From the NCBI RefSeq assembly GCF_006716565.1, contig NZ_VFPG01000001.1:930001-994000 (forward strand): a stretch of DNA of 64,000 bases, in the 5' to 3' direction. A program made the translations under genes and the position numbers. The DNA is from Nocardia bhagyanarayanae (GTDB taxonomy: Bacteria; Actinomycetota; Actinomycetes; Mycobacteriales; Mycobacteriaceae). Shown in pieces: positions 38,042-46,770 of this stretch; position 1 is the first letter of the stretch, and every line of letters begins with the position of its first letter. Under the pieces are notes generated by a model that saw only the letters and a list, made by a program, of their open reading frames with translations, ran no database searches and was not told the origin of the DNA.

Positions 38042-38871
38042 CCGACCCGGCGAAGATCCGAGGCAAAGTCGTCGTCATCACCGGCGGCGCCCGCGGCATC
38101 GGCCTGGCCACCGCCACCGCGTTGCATGCGCTCGGCGCCAAGATCGCGATCGGCGACGTCGACGAGACCACCGTCAAGGAGTCCGGATCCGCGCGCGACT
38201 TCGAGCTGTACGGCAAGCTCGACGTCACCGACGCGACCTCGTTCGAGTCCTTCCTCGACGAGGTCGAGCGCACCGTCGGCCCGATCGACGTGCTGATAAA
38301 CAACGCAGGCATCATGCCGACCGGCAAGCTGGTCGACGAGCCGGATCAGATCACCCGCCGGATCCTGGACATCAACGTCTACGGCGTGATCCTCGGCTCC
38401 AAGCTGGCGCTGGCCAGGATGCTGCCGCGCCGCAGCGGGCACGTCATCAACATCGCCTCGCTCGCCGGTGAGACGCACATCCCCGGCCTGGCCACCTACA
38501 ACGCGAGCAAGCACGCGGTGCTCGGCTTCACCGACACCCTGCGCGAGGAGTACCGCGACTCCGGCGTGCGCTTCTCCTCGGTGCTGCCGACGCTGACCAA
38601 CACCGAACTGGGCTCCGGCGTGACGGCGCCGAAGCTGCTGCGCCCCGCCGAGCCGGAGGAGATCGCCGACGCGATCGTCGGGCTGATCGAGACGCCGAGG
38701 TCGAAGGTCAGGGTCACCGCGGTGGCCGGAATCGTTTCCCAGGTCGTCGGCCTGCTTCCGCAGGCGATCGGCGACGGTATCGCGCGGGCGCTCGGCGCGA
38801 GCCACGCGTTCCTCGACGACGTCGACGCGGAGAAGCGCAAGGCCTACGAGGAGCGCGCCAGAAGCATCTGA
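38038..38871 (+). CDS. Short-chain dehydrogenase/reductase
   Basis: A 277-residue SDR with the T-G-G-A-R-G-I-G cofactor motif (about residue 15), N-N-A-G (about 86), S-x-Y-N-A-S-K-H-A (Y/K catalytic pair: T-Y-N-A-S-K in residues 150-160) and a C-terminal region that extends beyond a minimal SDR. The coupling to ALDH suggests that it oxidises an alcohol to the aldehyde that ALDH takes further. The actual substrate is unknown. Confidence 0.93.
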   Translation: MTDPAKIRGKVVVITGGARGIGLATATALHALGAKIAIGDVDETTVKESGSARDFELYGKLDVTDATSFESFLDEVERTVGPIDVLINNAGIMPTGKLVDEPDQITRRILDINVYGVILGSKLALARMLPRRSGHVINIASLAGETHIPGLATYNASKHAVLGFTDTLREEYRDSGVRFSSVLPTLTNTELGSGVTAPKLLRPAEPEEIADAIVGLIETPRSKVRVTAVAGIVSQVVGLLPQAIGDGIARALGASHAFLDDVDAEKRKAYEERARSI

Positions 38872-38890
38872 GGTACCCCCGGGCGGGTCA

Positions 38891-38933
38891 GAAGGCGCTG
38901 TGATCGCGGTTTGCCGCCGATCACAGCGCCTTC
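38891..38933 (+). terminator. Terminator after the ALDH-SDR pair
   Basis: GAAGGCGCTGTGATCG (38891-38906) and CGATCACAGCGCCTTC (38918-38933) form a perfect 16-bp outer stem. Confidence 0.8.
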
Positions 38934-39015
38934 GTCGTGTGTGCCCGATGTCGCACCCCGGTTGGCACCTGGTGGCAGTTGCCGTCACTCGACGTATGCC
39001 GGTACCGAACCAATT

Positions 39016-39031
39016 TGTGACCAAAGTCACT
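39016..39031. promoter_or_regulatory. CRP/GlxR-like site
   Basis: TGTGA-CCAAAG-TCACT, close to the TGTGA-N6-TCACA consensus, in a 470-bp intergenic region. Confidence 0.5.
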
Positions 39032-39288
39032 CTTTTCGCCCGTAACAAGATCTGGCCGCTCAGCGAAGGGTTTCTGTTCGATCACTGGGTTTGCGACTCG
39101 TACCCGCCCACCAGCCCGCAGATCACGGGTCTGTAACATAAGCCCTGGTCAATCGACCAAAGAATACGGGCGACAGCAAAGCCGAGGCGGGTGCCGGAAA
39201 TTCGCCGAGCCGATGGTGCAGACGACCAAGTCAGGCAATATGCTGTCCCTAACAAACCTGCCGACTGTTTCGGTGCCCGTATCCAAAC

Positions 39289-39312
39289 TTTCCGGCCTGA
39301 TAAGGCTGGAAA
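39289..39312. promoter_or_regulatory. LysR operator candidate
   Basis: TTTCCGGCCT-gata-AGGCTGGAAA, a 10-bp inverted repeat with one mismatch, ending 29 bp before the LysR start, suitable for autoregulation. Confidence 0.55.
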
Positions 39313-39341
39313 TTGAGGACTGATTCTGATAGCAAGGGGCT

Positions 39342-40226
39342 ATGGACCCGCATTTGCGCGACCTGCGGTATTTCGTCGCCGTCGCTGAGGAACTGCATTT
39401 CACCAACGCCGCTCAGCGGCTGCACATCGCACAACCCACCCTGTCGCGTCAGATCCGGCAGCTGGAACGCCAGCTCGACGTGGTCCTGTTCGACCGCAAC
39501 CAGCGCAGCGTCGCGCTGACCGTCGCGGGCAAGGAGTTGCTCGAAGGCGCCCGCAAGATCCTGGAGCTCTGGGAGGTCACCAACGTCTCGCTGCAGGAGG
39601 CGGGCGAGGTGCTGCGCGTCGGCATCCAGTCCGCGCTCGGGCGCGGGCTGCTCAACGATCTGGAGAGCGCGAGCGGCCACCGCTTGGCACTGCACGCCGC
39701 CTCCTGGACCGACCCGTCCAGCGGTCTCGCGGGCAGGCAGGCCGACCTGGCCCTGGTCTGGCTGCCGCTGCCCGACCCGAACCGGTACCGCTGGGAAGTC
39801 CTGCGCACCGAGCCGCGCTGGGTGCTGCTCCCCGAGAACCACCCGCTGGCCGATCAGGACAGCATCGACTTCGCCGACCTGCTCGACGAGCCGTTCATCG
39901 CGCTGCCCTCTGAAGCGGGCGCGGTGCGCGACTTCTGGCTCGGCAACGACGCGCGCAACGGCCGTCAGCCCAAGATCGGCGCGGAAGCGGCGACGCCGGA
40001 AGACAAGCTCGAGGCCGTGAGCCTCGGCCTCGGTGTCTGCCTGCTCGCCGAGAACAACGTGCCGATGTACCGCTGGCCGGGTCTCACCGCGCGACCGCTG
40101 ACGGGACTCGCACCGTGCGAACTCGCCGTCGCGTGGCGGGCCGACGACACCCGTCCGACCATCCTGGAGTTCGCGGCCCGCGCCGTCGAGGGTGGCTTCG
40201 CCACCCAGCAGCCGCTGGCCAGCTGA
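39342..40226 (+). CDS. LysR-family transcriptional regulator
   Basis: A 294-residue regulator with an N-terminal HTH (A-E-E-L-H-F-T-N-A-A-Q-R-L-H-I-A-Q-P-T-L-S-R-Q-I) and a LysR substrate-binding domain (about 90-290) that could bind a small effector. It starts at ATG 39342. It is convergent with the amidase, not divergent, so its target is probably itself through the adjacent inverted repeat, or other genes. Confidence 0.92.
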   Translation: MDPHLRDLRYFVAVAEELHFTNAAQRLHIAQPTLSRQIRQLERQLDVVLFDRNQRSVALTVAGKELLEGARKILELWEVTNVSLQEAGEVLRVGIQSALGRGLLNDLESASGHRLALHAASWTDPSSGLAGRQADLALVWLPLPDPNRYRWEVLRTEPRWVLLPENHPLADQDSIDFADLLDEPFIALPSEAGAVRDFWLGNDARNGRQPKIGAEAATPEDKLEAVSLGLGVCLLAENNVPMYRWPGLTARPLTGLAPCELAVAWRADDTRPTILEFAARAVEGGFATQQPLAS

Positions 40227-40235
40227 GCGGTTCCC

Positions 40236-40261
40236 GGCGCACCGTCAGCGCACGGTGCGCC
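40236..40261. terminator. Hairpin overlapping the amidase 3' end
   Basis: GGCGCACCGT (40236-40245) and ACGGTGCGCC (40252-40261) are perfect 10-bp arms. The hairpin sits at the convergence of LysR and amidase, with the right arm inside amidase codons. Confidence 0.6.
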
Positions 40262-41720
40262 GCCAGGGGTGCAGCTGTTCGAGTTGCGCGGAAAGCCGCA
40301 GCACGGTGGTCTCGCTGCCGGGCGGACCGGCCAGCTGGGCGGCGACGGGGGTGTCCGAGTAGGGATGCGTGCCCATCGGCACGGAGGCGGCGGGCCAGCC
40401 GACCAGATTCCAGATCGGCGTGAACGGGGAGAAGCGGAAGCCGGTGAGCACATTGGCGAGCCAGCCCCTGCGGTGCCAGGCCCGCGCCCGCGGAGGCGGA
40501 GTGGCCAACGTGGGCGTGATCACCACGTCGTAGTCTTCGAAGAATTCGAGCAACCGGGCTTCGATCCGGTCTACCTGTGCGGCGCGCACCAGCCCGAGCC
40601 GCTGGACGAAGCGGCCGATCGCCAGATGACGGCGGGTGCGCGGTTGCAGACGTTCGGGATGAGCGAGGGTGGCGGCCTCGGGCAGCGCCACCGTCAGCCA
40701 GCGGACCAGCAACGCGAACACGGCGTTGCCGTACGGCAGCGCTGTCGTCTCCACCCGGTGTCCCGCGGCGGCCGCGACGGCCGCGGCCTTGTGCGCGGCG
40801 GCGGCCCAGTGCGGGTCGACGCGGACGAACCGGGAGGGTGGGGTGACGGCCAGCGCGATGCGTAGTCGGCCCGGTGGTTCCAGCTCGGCTAGGTCCGGGC
40901 GGCCGGCCATGACCGATAGCGCGAGCGCGGCATCGCCGACGGTCGTCGCCAGGACGCCGTTCTCCACCATGCCGCCCCAGGAGTCCAGGCCGACGTCCGA
41001 GGGCACGGTGTGCCTGCCCGGTTTGATGCCGTAGACGCCGCAGGCGGCCGCCGGAATGCGCACCGAGCCGAGTCCGTCGTTGCCGTGCGCCACCGGGACG
41101 AATCCGGCCGCGACCGCCGCGGCCGCGCCGCCGGAGGAGCCGCCCGCGCTGCGCTTGACGTTCCACGGGTTCCTGGTGACGCGGTGCTCGTCGTCGGTCA
41201 TCGCCCAGAGCCCCAGCTCGGGCACGGTGGTGAGCCCGATGACGACCGCGCCCGCGTCGCGCAGCCTGCGCACCACCGGGTGGTCGGCCGTGGCCGGGCC
41301 GGTGTCGGTCGCCGCCGAACCGCACAGCACCGTCTCGCCGGTCACCGGGATGTTGTGTTTGATCGCCACCGGCACACCCGCCATCGGCAGCGCGTCCAGA
41401 TCCGGCCGCTGTTCCAGCGCGATGGCCTCGGCGACCGCGCGCTTGGCGCGCACCACGCTGAACGCGTTGGTCGTAGCGTCCTCGGCGGCGACGAGTTCGA
41501 TGGTCGCGTCGACGACCTCGGTCGGTGTCAGCGAGCCCTCGCGCACACCGGCGGCGATGGTCACCGCGGGACCACGCGGCGACTCCGCTTGCCCCTCGGC
41601 GGGCGGTCCCCCTCGCTCGCTCTCGCCCATGGGTGCCTCCCGGGCGGACAATGGTTCGGTACTCGTGGTTTCGGTGATCGCGGCCAAGCCTTCCGCCACC
41701 GCCGTAGCCTTGTTGTGCAT
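40245..41720 (-). CDS. Amidase signature family protein
   Basis: A 491-residue amidase. Its Ser-Ser-Lys triad is readable: Lys in V-P-V-A-I-K-H-N (about residue 122), Ser in A-G-G-S-S-G-G-A (about 202), and the nucleophile in G-L-G-S-V-R-I-P-A (about 225). It begins M-H-N-K-A-T-A-V-A-E-G at ATG 41720; the first 50 residues are low complexity, so an internal start is possible. It may hydrolyse small amides, but the substrate is not known. Confidence 0.9.
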   Translation of the reverse strand: MHNKATAVAEGLAAITETTSTEPLSAREAPMGESERGGPPAEGQAESPRGPAVTIAAGVREGSLTPTEVVDATIELVAAEDATTNAFSVVRAKRAVAEAIALEQRPDLDALPMAGVPVAIKHNIPVTGETVLCGSAATDTGPATADHPVVRRLRDAGAVVIGLTTVPELGLWAMTDDEHRVTRNPWNVKRSAGGSSGGAAAAVAAGFVPVAHGNDGLGSVRIPAAACGVYGIKPGRHTVPSDVGLDSWGGMVENGVLATTVGDAALALSVMAGRPDLAELEPPGRLRIALAVTPPSRFVRVDPHWAAAAHKAAAVAAAAGHRVETTALPYGNAVFALLVRWLTVALPEAATLAHPERLQPRTRRHLAIGRFVQRLGLVRAAQVDRIEARLLEFFEDYDVVITPTLATPPPRARAWHRRGWLANVLTGFRFSPFTPIWNLVGWPAASVPMGTHPYSDTPVAAQLAGPPGSETTVLRLSAQLEQLHPWRRTVR

Positions 41721-41901
41721 GTGCTGATTCGCCCCCGTCGCATCGTTGTCGAAATCGGGTGATCCGCTGTTGTGGCGCAAGTTATCATTCCCGATACTGC
41801 TCGGGGGACGATGACGTCGGGTGTGGCGGATTTTATCCGGTGCAGCCACCGACCGACCAGTGCGGATTTCCTGAACGCCGCCACAGCTAGTAGGTCCGAG
41901 A

Positions 41902-44601
41902 ATGAGTGCCGACTCCGATAGAAATACCCGCCCGGACGCGGCTTCCGACTCCGAGCCCGGCGGCCAGTTGCTCAGATCCGAGCTCGTCGCGGTCGAGGCC
42001 TTCGCCGCGGCGTGGGCCGCCGCGAGCAACATCGCCCCAGATGAGGGCCCCGGACCCCTACCGGAGATCACGGCGTTCCTGCCCGACGCGCGCACCCTGC
42101 GCCGTGAGGCGCTGATCGAACTGATCCGGGTGGATATGCGGCACCGATGGCTGCGCAAGCCAGCGCTCGGAGCGCGCCGCGCGGAAACGCGTCCGCCCGC
42201 GCCGCGGCGCAAACGATTGGCCGAATACTGCGCCGAATTCCCCGAGCTCGAACGCGAGAACATACCGGCCGGTTTGGTGTACGAGGAATTCGTCGTCCGG
42301 CGCCAGAGCGGCGAGCGCGTCGACCCGCGGGAATGTCTGCGCGAATATCCGAACCAGGCGGCCGAGTTACGCGGTCTGCTGAATGCCGACGAGGTCGATC
42401 AGAGCACCCGCCGAACCCCGCCCGAGGCCCTCGACGACTCCACCCGGCCCTCGATTGACGAGACCAGCTCGGCCGACCTCGACGAGACGCGCCAGTCCCC
42501 GACCGACGAATCCACCCGCGCCGCGTCCGACGGAACCGTGCCCGCGAACGGCCCCGACCAGACCTCCGGGCTGAACCGAACCACGGCGTCCGTTCGTGGT
42601 ACGGAGGTGAACCACACGGCGGAGGCTACGAGAGCCGCCGATCTGGGCGGAACCGAAACCGCGATCGGCACAACGATGGGTACCGGACCTGGTCGCCTCG
42701 ACCCGCTGGACCGCATCGAGATCGGTCAGCGCGTCGACGACTTCGACCTGCTGACCGGTCTGGGCAGCGGCGCCTTCGCCCGGGTCTTCCTGGCCAGGCA
42801 GCGGTCCATGCAGCGGCTGGTCGCGGTGAAGATCTCCGCCGACCACGGCACCGAGCCGCAGACCTTGGCCCAGCTGGATCACGACTACATCGTGCGGGTC
42901 TTCGATCAGCGCCTGCTCGACGCCGGCGAGGTGGGCGGAGCCGCGCGGCGGTTGCGCCTGCTCTACATGCAGTTCCTGCCCGGCGGCACGCTGCTCGGCG
43001 TGCTGCGCTGGGTGCGGGCCACCCCACCGGAGGAACGCAGCGGCCAGCTGCTGCTGGACGCGGTGGACGCGGCGATGGAGGAGAAGGGCGAGATCCGGCC
43101 GACCGATTCCAGCGTGCGCGCCGAGATCGCCGCGCTGAGCTGGCCGGAGACCGTCGCGTGGCTGGGCCGCAGGCTGGCCGAGGCGCTGGACTACGCCTCC
43201 GCGCACGGCGTGCTGCACCGCGACGTGAAGCCGGCCAACGTGCTGCTCACCGCCGAGGCCGTGCCCAAGCTGGCCGATTTCAACATCAGCTTCAGCCGCA
43301 ACGTGGAGGGCACCAGCCCGGTCGCCTACTTCGGCGGCTCCCTGGCCTACATGTCGCCCGAACAGCTGGAGGCCTGCCACCCCGGCCGCATCCGCTCCGC
43401 CGCCGACCTCGACACCCGCTCGGACATCTTCTCGCTCGGCGTGGTGCTGTGGGAGCTGCTCACCGGCGCGAAGCCCTACGACGACAGCACCGCGGGCGCG
43501 GGTCAGCGCGGCGACGACACCACGTTGGAAGCGATGCTGGAGCGGCGCGCCGTCGGCGTCGACGCCGCGGCACTGGCACGGGTACCGAAGGACTGCCCGG
43601 CCGCGCTGCGCCGGGTGCTGCTGACCTGCCTGCGGCCCGAGCGCAGCGAGCGCTGGTCGAACGGCGCGACACTGGCCAAACAGCTCGATCTCTGCCTGGA
43701 CGAACGAGCGCGCGGCCTGGTCGACCCGAAACCGGGCAGCTGGCGGGAGCGGCTCCAGCCCTACATCCTCCCGGTGATGGTGGTGGCCATCGCCGTGCCG
43801 AACATGCTGGCCTCGATCTACAACATCCAGCACAACCAGAACCTGATCGTCGACCGCATGCCCGAGGACGCGCAACGCACGTTCCTGATCCTCACCAGCG
43901 CGGTGAACGCGGTGTTCTTCCCCATCGGGTTCTTCACGATCATCTACTCGATGCGCTACATGCTGCGGGTGACCAGGGGACTTCGCCGGGGCAAACGCTA
44001 CGACCCGGACACGCTGAACCGCGCCAGAACCGACACGCTGCTGCTCGGCGAGCGGGCGGTGGCCATCCCGTTCATGCTGTGGGTGCTCGCCGCGCTGACC
44101 TTCCCCATCGTCATGGAGCTCTCCACCGGCGACGTCACCGGGCGCGACGTCGTGCACTTCATGGCCTCGCTGGTGGTCTGCGGCGCGATCGCGGCGTCGT
44201 ACCCGTTCTTCCTGGCGACCTTCTACCTGATCCGCTGCATCTACCCGATCTTCCTGCGGCACGGTGACATCTGCCCCGAGGACGCGAGCAGACTGCGCGG
44301 GCTCGACCGGCGCTGCAACCTGTACCTCGCGATCGCGGCCTCGGTGCCGCTGCTCGCGGTGGCGGGCGTGACCTTCCTGCCGCCCGACGACATCCCCATG
44401 GTGATCGTGGCGGTGCGGGTGCTCTGCGCGGGCGCCATCATCGCCTTCGTCGGGTCCTATCTGCTGTTCCGCTCGCTCGAGGCCGACCTGCGCGCGCTGG
44501 AACGGGTCGTCGCCAGCGGCGAGACCGGCCCGCAGCAGGGTGCGCAAAGCCGCGCACACCGGTACGACAACCGGCCGCGCGCGGCCGCGGAGCGTCCATG
44601 A
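41902..44601 (+). CDS. Membrane Ser/Thr protein kinase with N-terminal domain and six-helix tail
   Basis: An 899-residue kinase. Residues about 60-155 form an N-terminal domain (I-R-V-D-M-R-H-R-W, L-A-E-Y-C-A-E-F-P-E-L) shared with the next gene, followed by a Ser/Thr/Asp-rich linker to about 270. The kinase domain runs about 279-600: G-loop G-L-G-S-G-A-F-A-R-V, V-A-V-K with Lys310, H-R-D-V-K-P-A-N with Asp441, D-F-N (459-461, in place of DFG) and S-P-E (485-487). About six membrane helices follow (roughly 620-858). It overlaps the next gene by 4 bp (ATGA). Confidence 0.92.
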   Translation: MSADSDRNTRPDAASDSEPGGQLLRSELVAVEAFAAAWAAASNIAPDEGPGPLPEITAFLPDARTLRREALIELIRVDMRHRWLRKPALGARRAETRPPAPRRKRLAEYCAEFPELERENIPAGLVYEEFVVRRQSGERVDPRECLREYPNQAAELRGLLNADEVDQSTRRTPPEALDDSTRPSIDETSSADLDETRQSPTDESTRAASDGTVPANGPDQTSGLNRTTASVRGTEVNHTAEATRAADLGGTETAIGTTMGTGPGRLDPLDRIEIGQRVDDFDLLTGLGSGAFARVFLARQRSMQRLVAVKISADHGTEPQTLAQLDHDYIVRVFDQRLLDAGEVGGAARRLRLLYMQFLPGGTLLGVLRWVRATPPEERSGQLLLDAVDAAMEEKGEIRPTDSSVRAEIAALSWPETVAWLGRRLAEALDYASAHGVLHRDVKPANVLLTAEAVPKLADFNISFSRNVEGTSPVAYFGGSLAYMSPEQLEACHPGRIRSAADLDTRSDIFSLGVVLWELLTGAKPYDDSTAGAGQRGDDTTLEAMLERRAVGVDAAALARVPKDCPAALRRVLLTCLRPERSERWSNGATLAKQLDLCLDERARGLVDPKPGSWRERLQPYILPVMVVAIAVPNMLASIYNIQHNQNLIVDRMPEDAQRTFLILTSAVNAVFFPIGFFTIIYSMRYMLRVTRGLRRGKRYDPDTLNRARTDTLLLGERAVAIPFMLWVLAALTFPIVMELSTGDVTGRDVVHFMASLVVCGAIAASYPFFLATFYLIRCIYPIFLRHGDICPEDASRLRGLDRRCNLYLAIAASVPLLAVAGVTFLPPDDIPMVIVAVRVLCAGAIIAFVGSYLLFRSLEADLRALERVVASGETGPQQGAQSRAHRYDNRPRAAAERP

Positions 44602-46754
44602 CCGTTACGCATGCCGACCCGGTCGCCCGCTTCACCACCGCTTGGCAGCACTGCCTGCGCGCCGCCCGGGACAGCCCGCCGCGCCTGGCGGACTATGTGC
44701 CCGACGGCACCGTTGTCCGGGCCGGGGTGCTCGCCGACCTGGTCCGTATCGATCTGCGGCACCGCTGGGGCGGCCGCGGACCCGCGAAGCGCATCGCCGA
44801 CTATCGCGCGGAGTTTCCCGAGGTGGACGCGAGCCCGGAGCTGGTCGATCTGGTCTGCGAGGAGTTCCTCGCTCGCCGCGGCCGCGGCCCGCTCCCGCTG
44901 GAGGAGTTCCTCGCCGAGTACCCCGAACTCGCCGAGGCGGTGCGCGACCGGCTCACCGGCGACCACGGCCACGCGGGAGTGGTGCGCGTCGATCGCGACC
45001 TCACCGAACTCGCACCCGGCCAGCGGGTCGACGATTTCGACCTGCGGACCGAGCTCGGCCGCGGCCGCAACGGGCGGGTGTTCCTGGCCAGGCAGCTGTC
45101 CATGCAGCGGGTGGTCGCGGTACGGGTCGCGGTGGCGGGCGGGGCGGATCCGCAGCCGATGGTCCAGCTCGATCACCCCCATATCGTCCGCGTCTTCGAC
45201 GAGCGGGTGCTCACCTCGGGTGGCGAGATCGGCAGCCTCGTCTACATGCAGTACCTGCCCGGCGGCACCGCGGCGGAGTTGTTGCGGCGTCGTCGCGCAG
45301 CGGGCGAGGGAGCGGGCGGCGCGCTGTTGCTCGGCGCGCTGGACGCCGCGACCGAGGCGAAAGGCGAGATCCGGCCGGCGGATTCCCTGGTGCGCGCCGA
45401 GATCGCCACGCTGAGCTGGCCGGAGACGGTGGCGTGGATCGGGCGCCGCCTCGCCGACGCGCTCGGTTACGCCGACCGCCACGGCATCGCCCACCACGCC
45501 ATCGACCCGGCCAACGTCCTGTTCACCAGCGAGGGCATACCCAAGCTCGCCGACTTCGCACCCGGCGACGGAACCTCGACACCGCCCGATTCGCCCACCG
45601 CGCTGCGTGATTGGCTCGCGTACCGCTCCCCCGAACAGCTCGCCGCCGCGCTCGACCCCGACGCCCCCGCGCCGGACACCCGAAGCGATCTCTACGCGCT
45701 CGGCGTCCTGCTGTGGGAACTGCTGACGGGCACGCGGCCTTTTACCGAGGATCCGCCGACCGTGGCGGAGGCGCTGCGCGAACGCCGCGCGGGCGTGCCT
45801 GCGGCGGCGCTCGCGACGCTGCCCGCCGACTGCCCGCCCGCACTGCGCCGCGTCCTGCTGACCTGTCTCGATCCCGATCCGGGGCGGCGCTGGCCGAACG
45901 GCACGGTGCTGGCCGAACAGCTGGACCTGTGCCTCGACCCGCGCGCCCGCGACCTGGTCGACCCGCCGGAGCGCAGCTGGCGGGTGCGGCTGCGCCCGTG
46001 GCGGGTGGTGCTGATCAGTCTGGCCATCGCGGTGCCCAACATCCTGGCCTCGATCTACAACATCGACCACAACAACATGCTCATGCACAGCAGGCAGTCC
46101 GAGCAGACGCAGCGGCAGTTCGAGATCTACTCGGTGATCGTCAACGGCTTCGGCTTCGCCTTCGGCACGGTGGCGCTGGTCTACCTGGCCAGGTACCTGA
46201 TCACGGTGCCGCACGGATTGGCCGCGGGCGTCCGTTACGACGAGGGCGTGCTGCGCAAGGCTCGGGCCTCGGCGGTGCGGCTCGGTGACTGGGCGGCGCT
46301 GATCATCTTCTCCCTGTGGCTGGTCTCCGGCCTCGTCTATCCGCTCGCGCTGCGCGGCACCTCCGACGTGGTATCCCCGAGCGACTACGCGCATTTCGTG
46401 GTCCTGCACACCGTCTCGGGCGTCGTGGCACTGACGTATCCGTTCCTGCTGACGAACTTCTACATCGTCCGGTGCGTGTACCCGATGTTCTTGGGGCAGG
46501 GCGGAATCGAGCCATCCGAGGCGGCCGAGCTGCGCGCACTGCGCCGTCGCAGCGGCCTGTATCTGGTGCTCGCCGCGTCGATTCCGCTCATCGCGGTCGC
46601 GGGTTCGACCCTGTTGCCTCCGCCGGACCTCGCCAAAATCATCGTCACACTGCGGATAATGTGCATCGCGAGCATCGTCGCCTTCGTCGTGGTCTACCTG
46701 ATGTTCCGTGCCATGGAACAGGATCTGGACGCGCTACGGCGACGGGCGGGTTAA
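44598..46754 (+). CDS. Pseudokinase paralogue of the preceding kinase, six-helix membrane tail
   Basis: A 718-residue paralogue with the same N-terminal domain (I-D-L-R-H-R-W, I-A-D-Y-R-A-E-F-P-E), but without the long linker. In the kinase domain (about 145-460) the beta3 Lys is Arg176 (V-A-V-R), HRD is H-H-A (299-301, catalytic Asp to Ala), the following K is D303 and DFG is D-F-A (319-321). The Asn306 that helps bind Mg is kept. It therefore is probably inactive and acts as a partner or scaffold for the upstream kinase. About six membrane helices end the protein. Confidence 0.9.
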   Translation: MTVTHADPVARFTTAWQHCLRAARDSPPRLADYVPDGTVVRAGVLADLVRIDLRHRWGGRGPAKRIADYRAEFPEVDASPELVDLVCEEFLARRGRGPLPLEEFLAEYPELAEAVRDRLTGDHGHAGVVRVDRDLTELAPGQRVDDFDLRTELGRGRNGRVFLARQLSMQRVVAVRVAVAGGADPQPMVQLDHPHIVRVFDERVLTSGGEIGSLVYMQYLPGGTAAELLRRRRAAGEGAGGALLLGALDAATEAKGEIRPADSLVRAEIATLSWPETVAWIGRRLADALGYADRHGIAHHAIDPANVLFTSEGIPKLADFAPGDGTSTPPDSPTALRDWLAYRSPEQLAAALDPDAPAPDTRSDLYALGVLLWELLTGTRPFTEDPPTVAEALRERRAGVPAAALATLPADCPPALRRVLLTCLDPDPGRRWPNGTVLAEQLDLCLDPRARDLVDPPERSWRVRLRPWRVVLISLAIAVPNILASIYNIDHNNMLMHSRQSEQTQRQFEIYSVIVNGFGFAFGTVALVYLARYLITVPHGLAAGVRYDEGVLRKARASAVRLGDWAALIIFSLWLVSGLVYPLALRGTSDVVSPSDYAHFVVLHTVSGVVALTYPFLLTNFYIVRCVYPMFLGQGGIEPSEAAELRALRRRSGLYLVLAASIPLIAVAGSTLLPPPDLAKIIVTLRIMCIASIVAFVVVYLMFRAMEQDLDALRRRAG

Positions 46755-46770
46755 CCTACTCGGGAGCGCG

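Larger units (their letters stand above)
38872..39341. other. 470-bp intergenic region with terminator, CRP-like site and LysR operator
   Basis: It contains a strong terminator (38891-38933), a CRP-like palindrome (39016-39031) and a near-perfect inverted repeat just upstream of the LysR gene. The part around 39060-39280 is lower in GC than the surroundings and holds no convincing gene. Confidence 0.55.

Noticed and set aside
36625..38871. Plus-strand frame overlapping ALDH in frame 2 and continuing into SDR
   Set aside because: The Arg/Gly-rich first part is a frameshifted ALDH translation; the real SDR start at 38038 is supported by the GTGA overlap.
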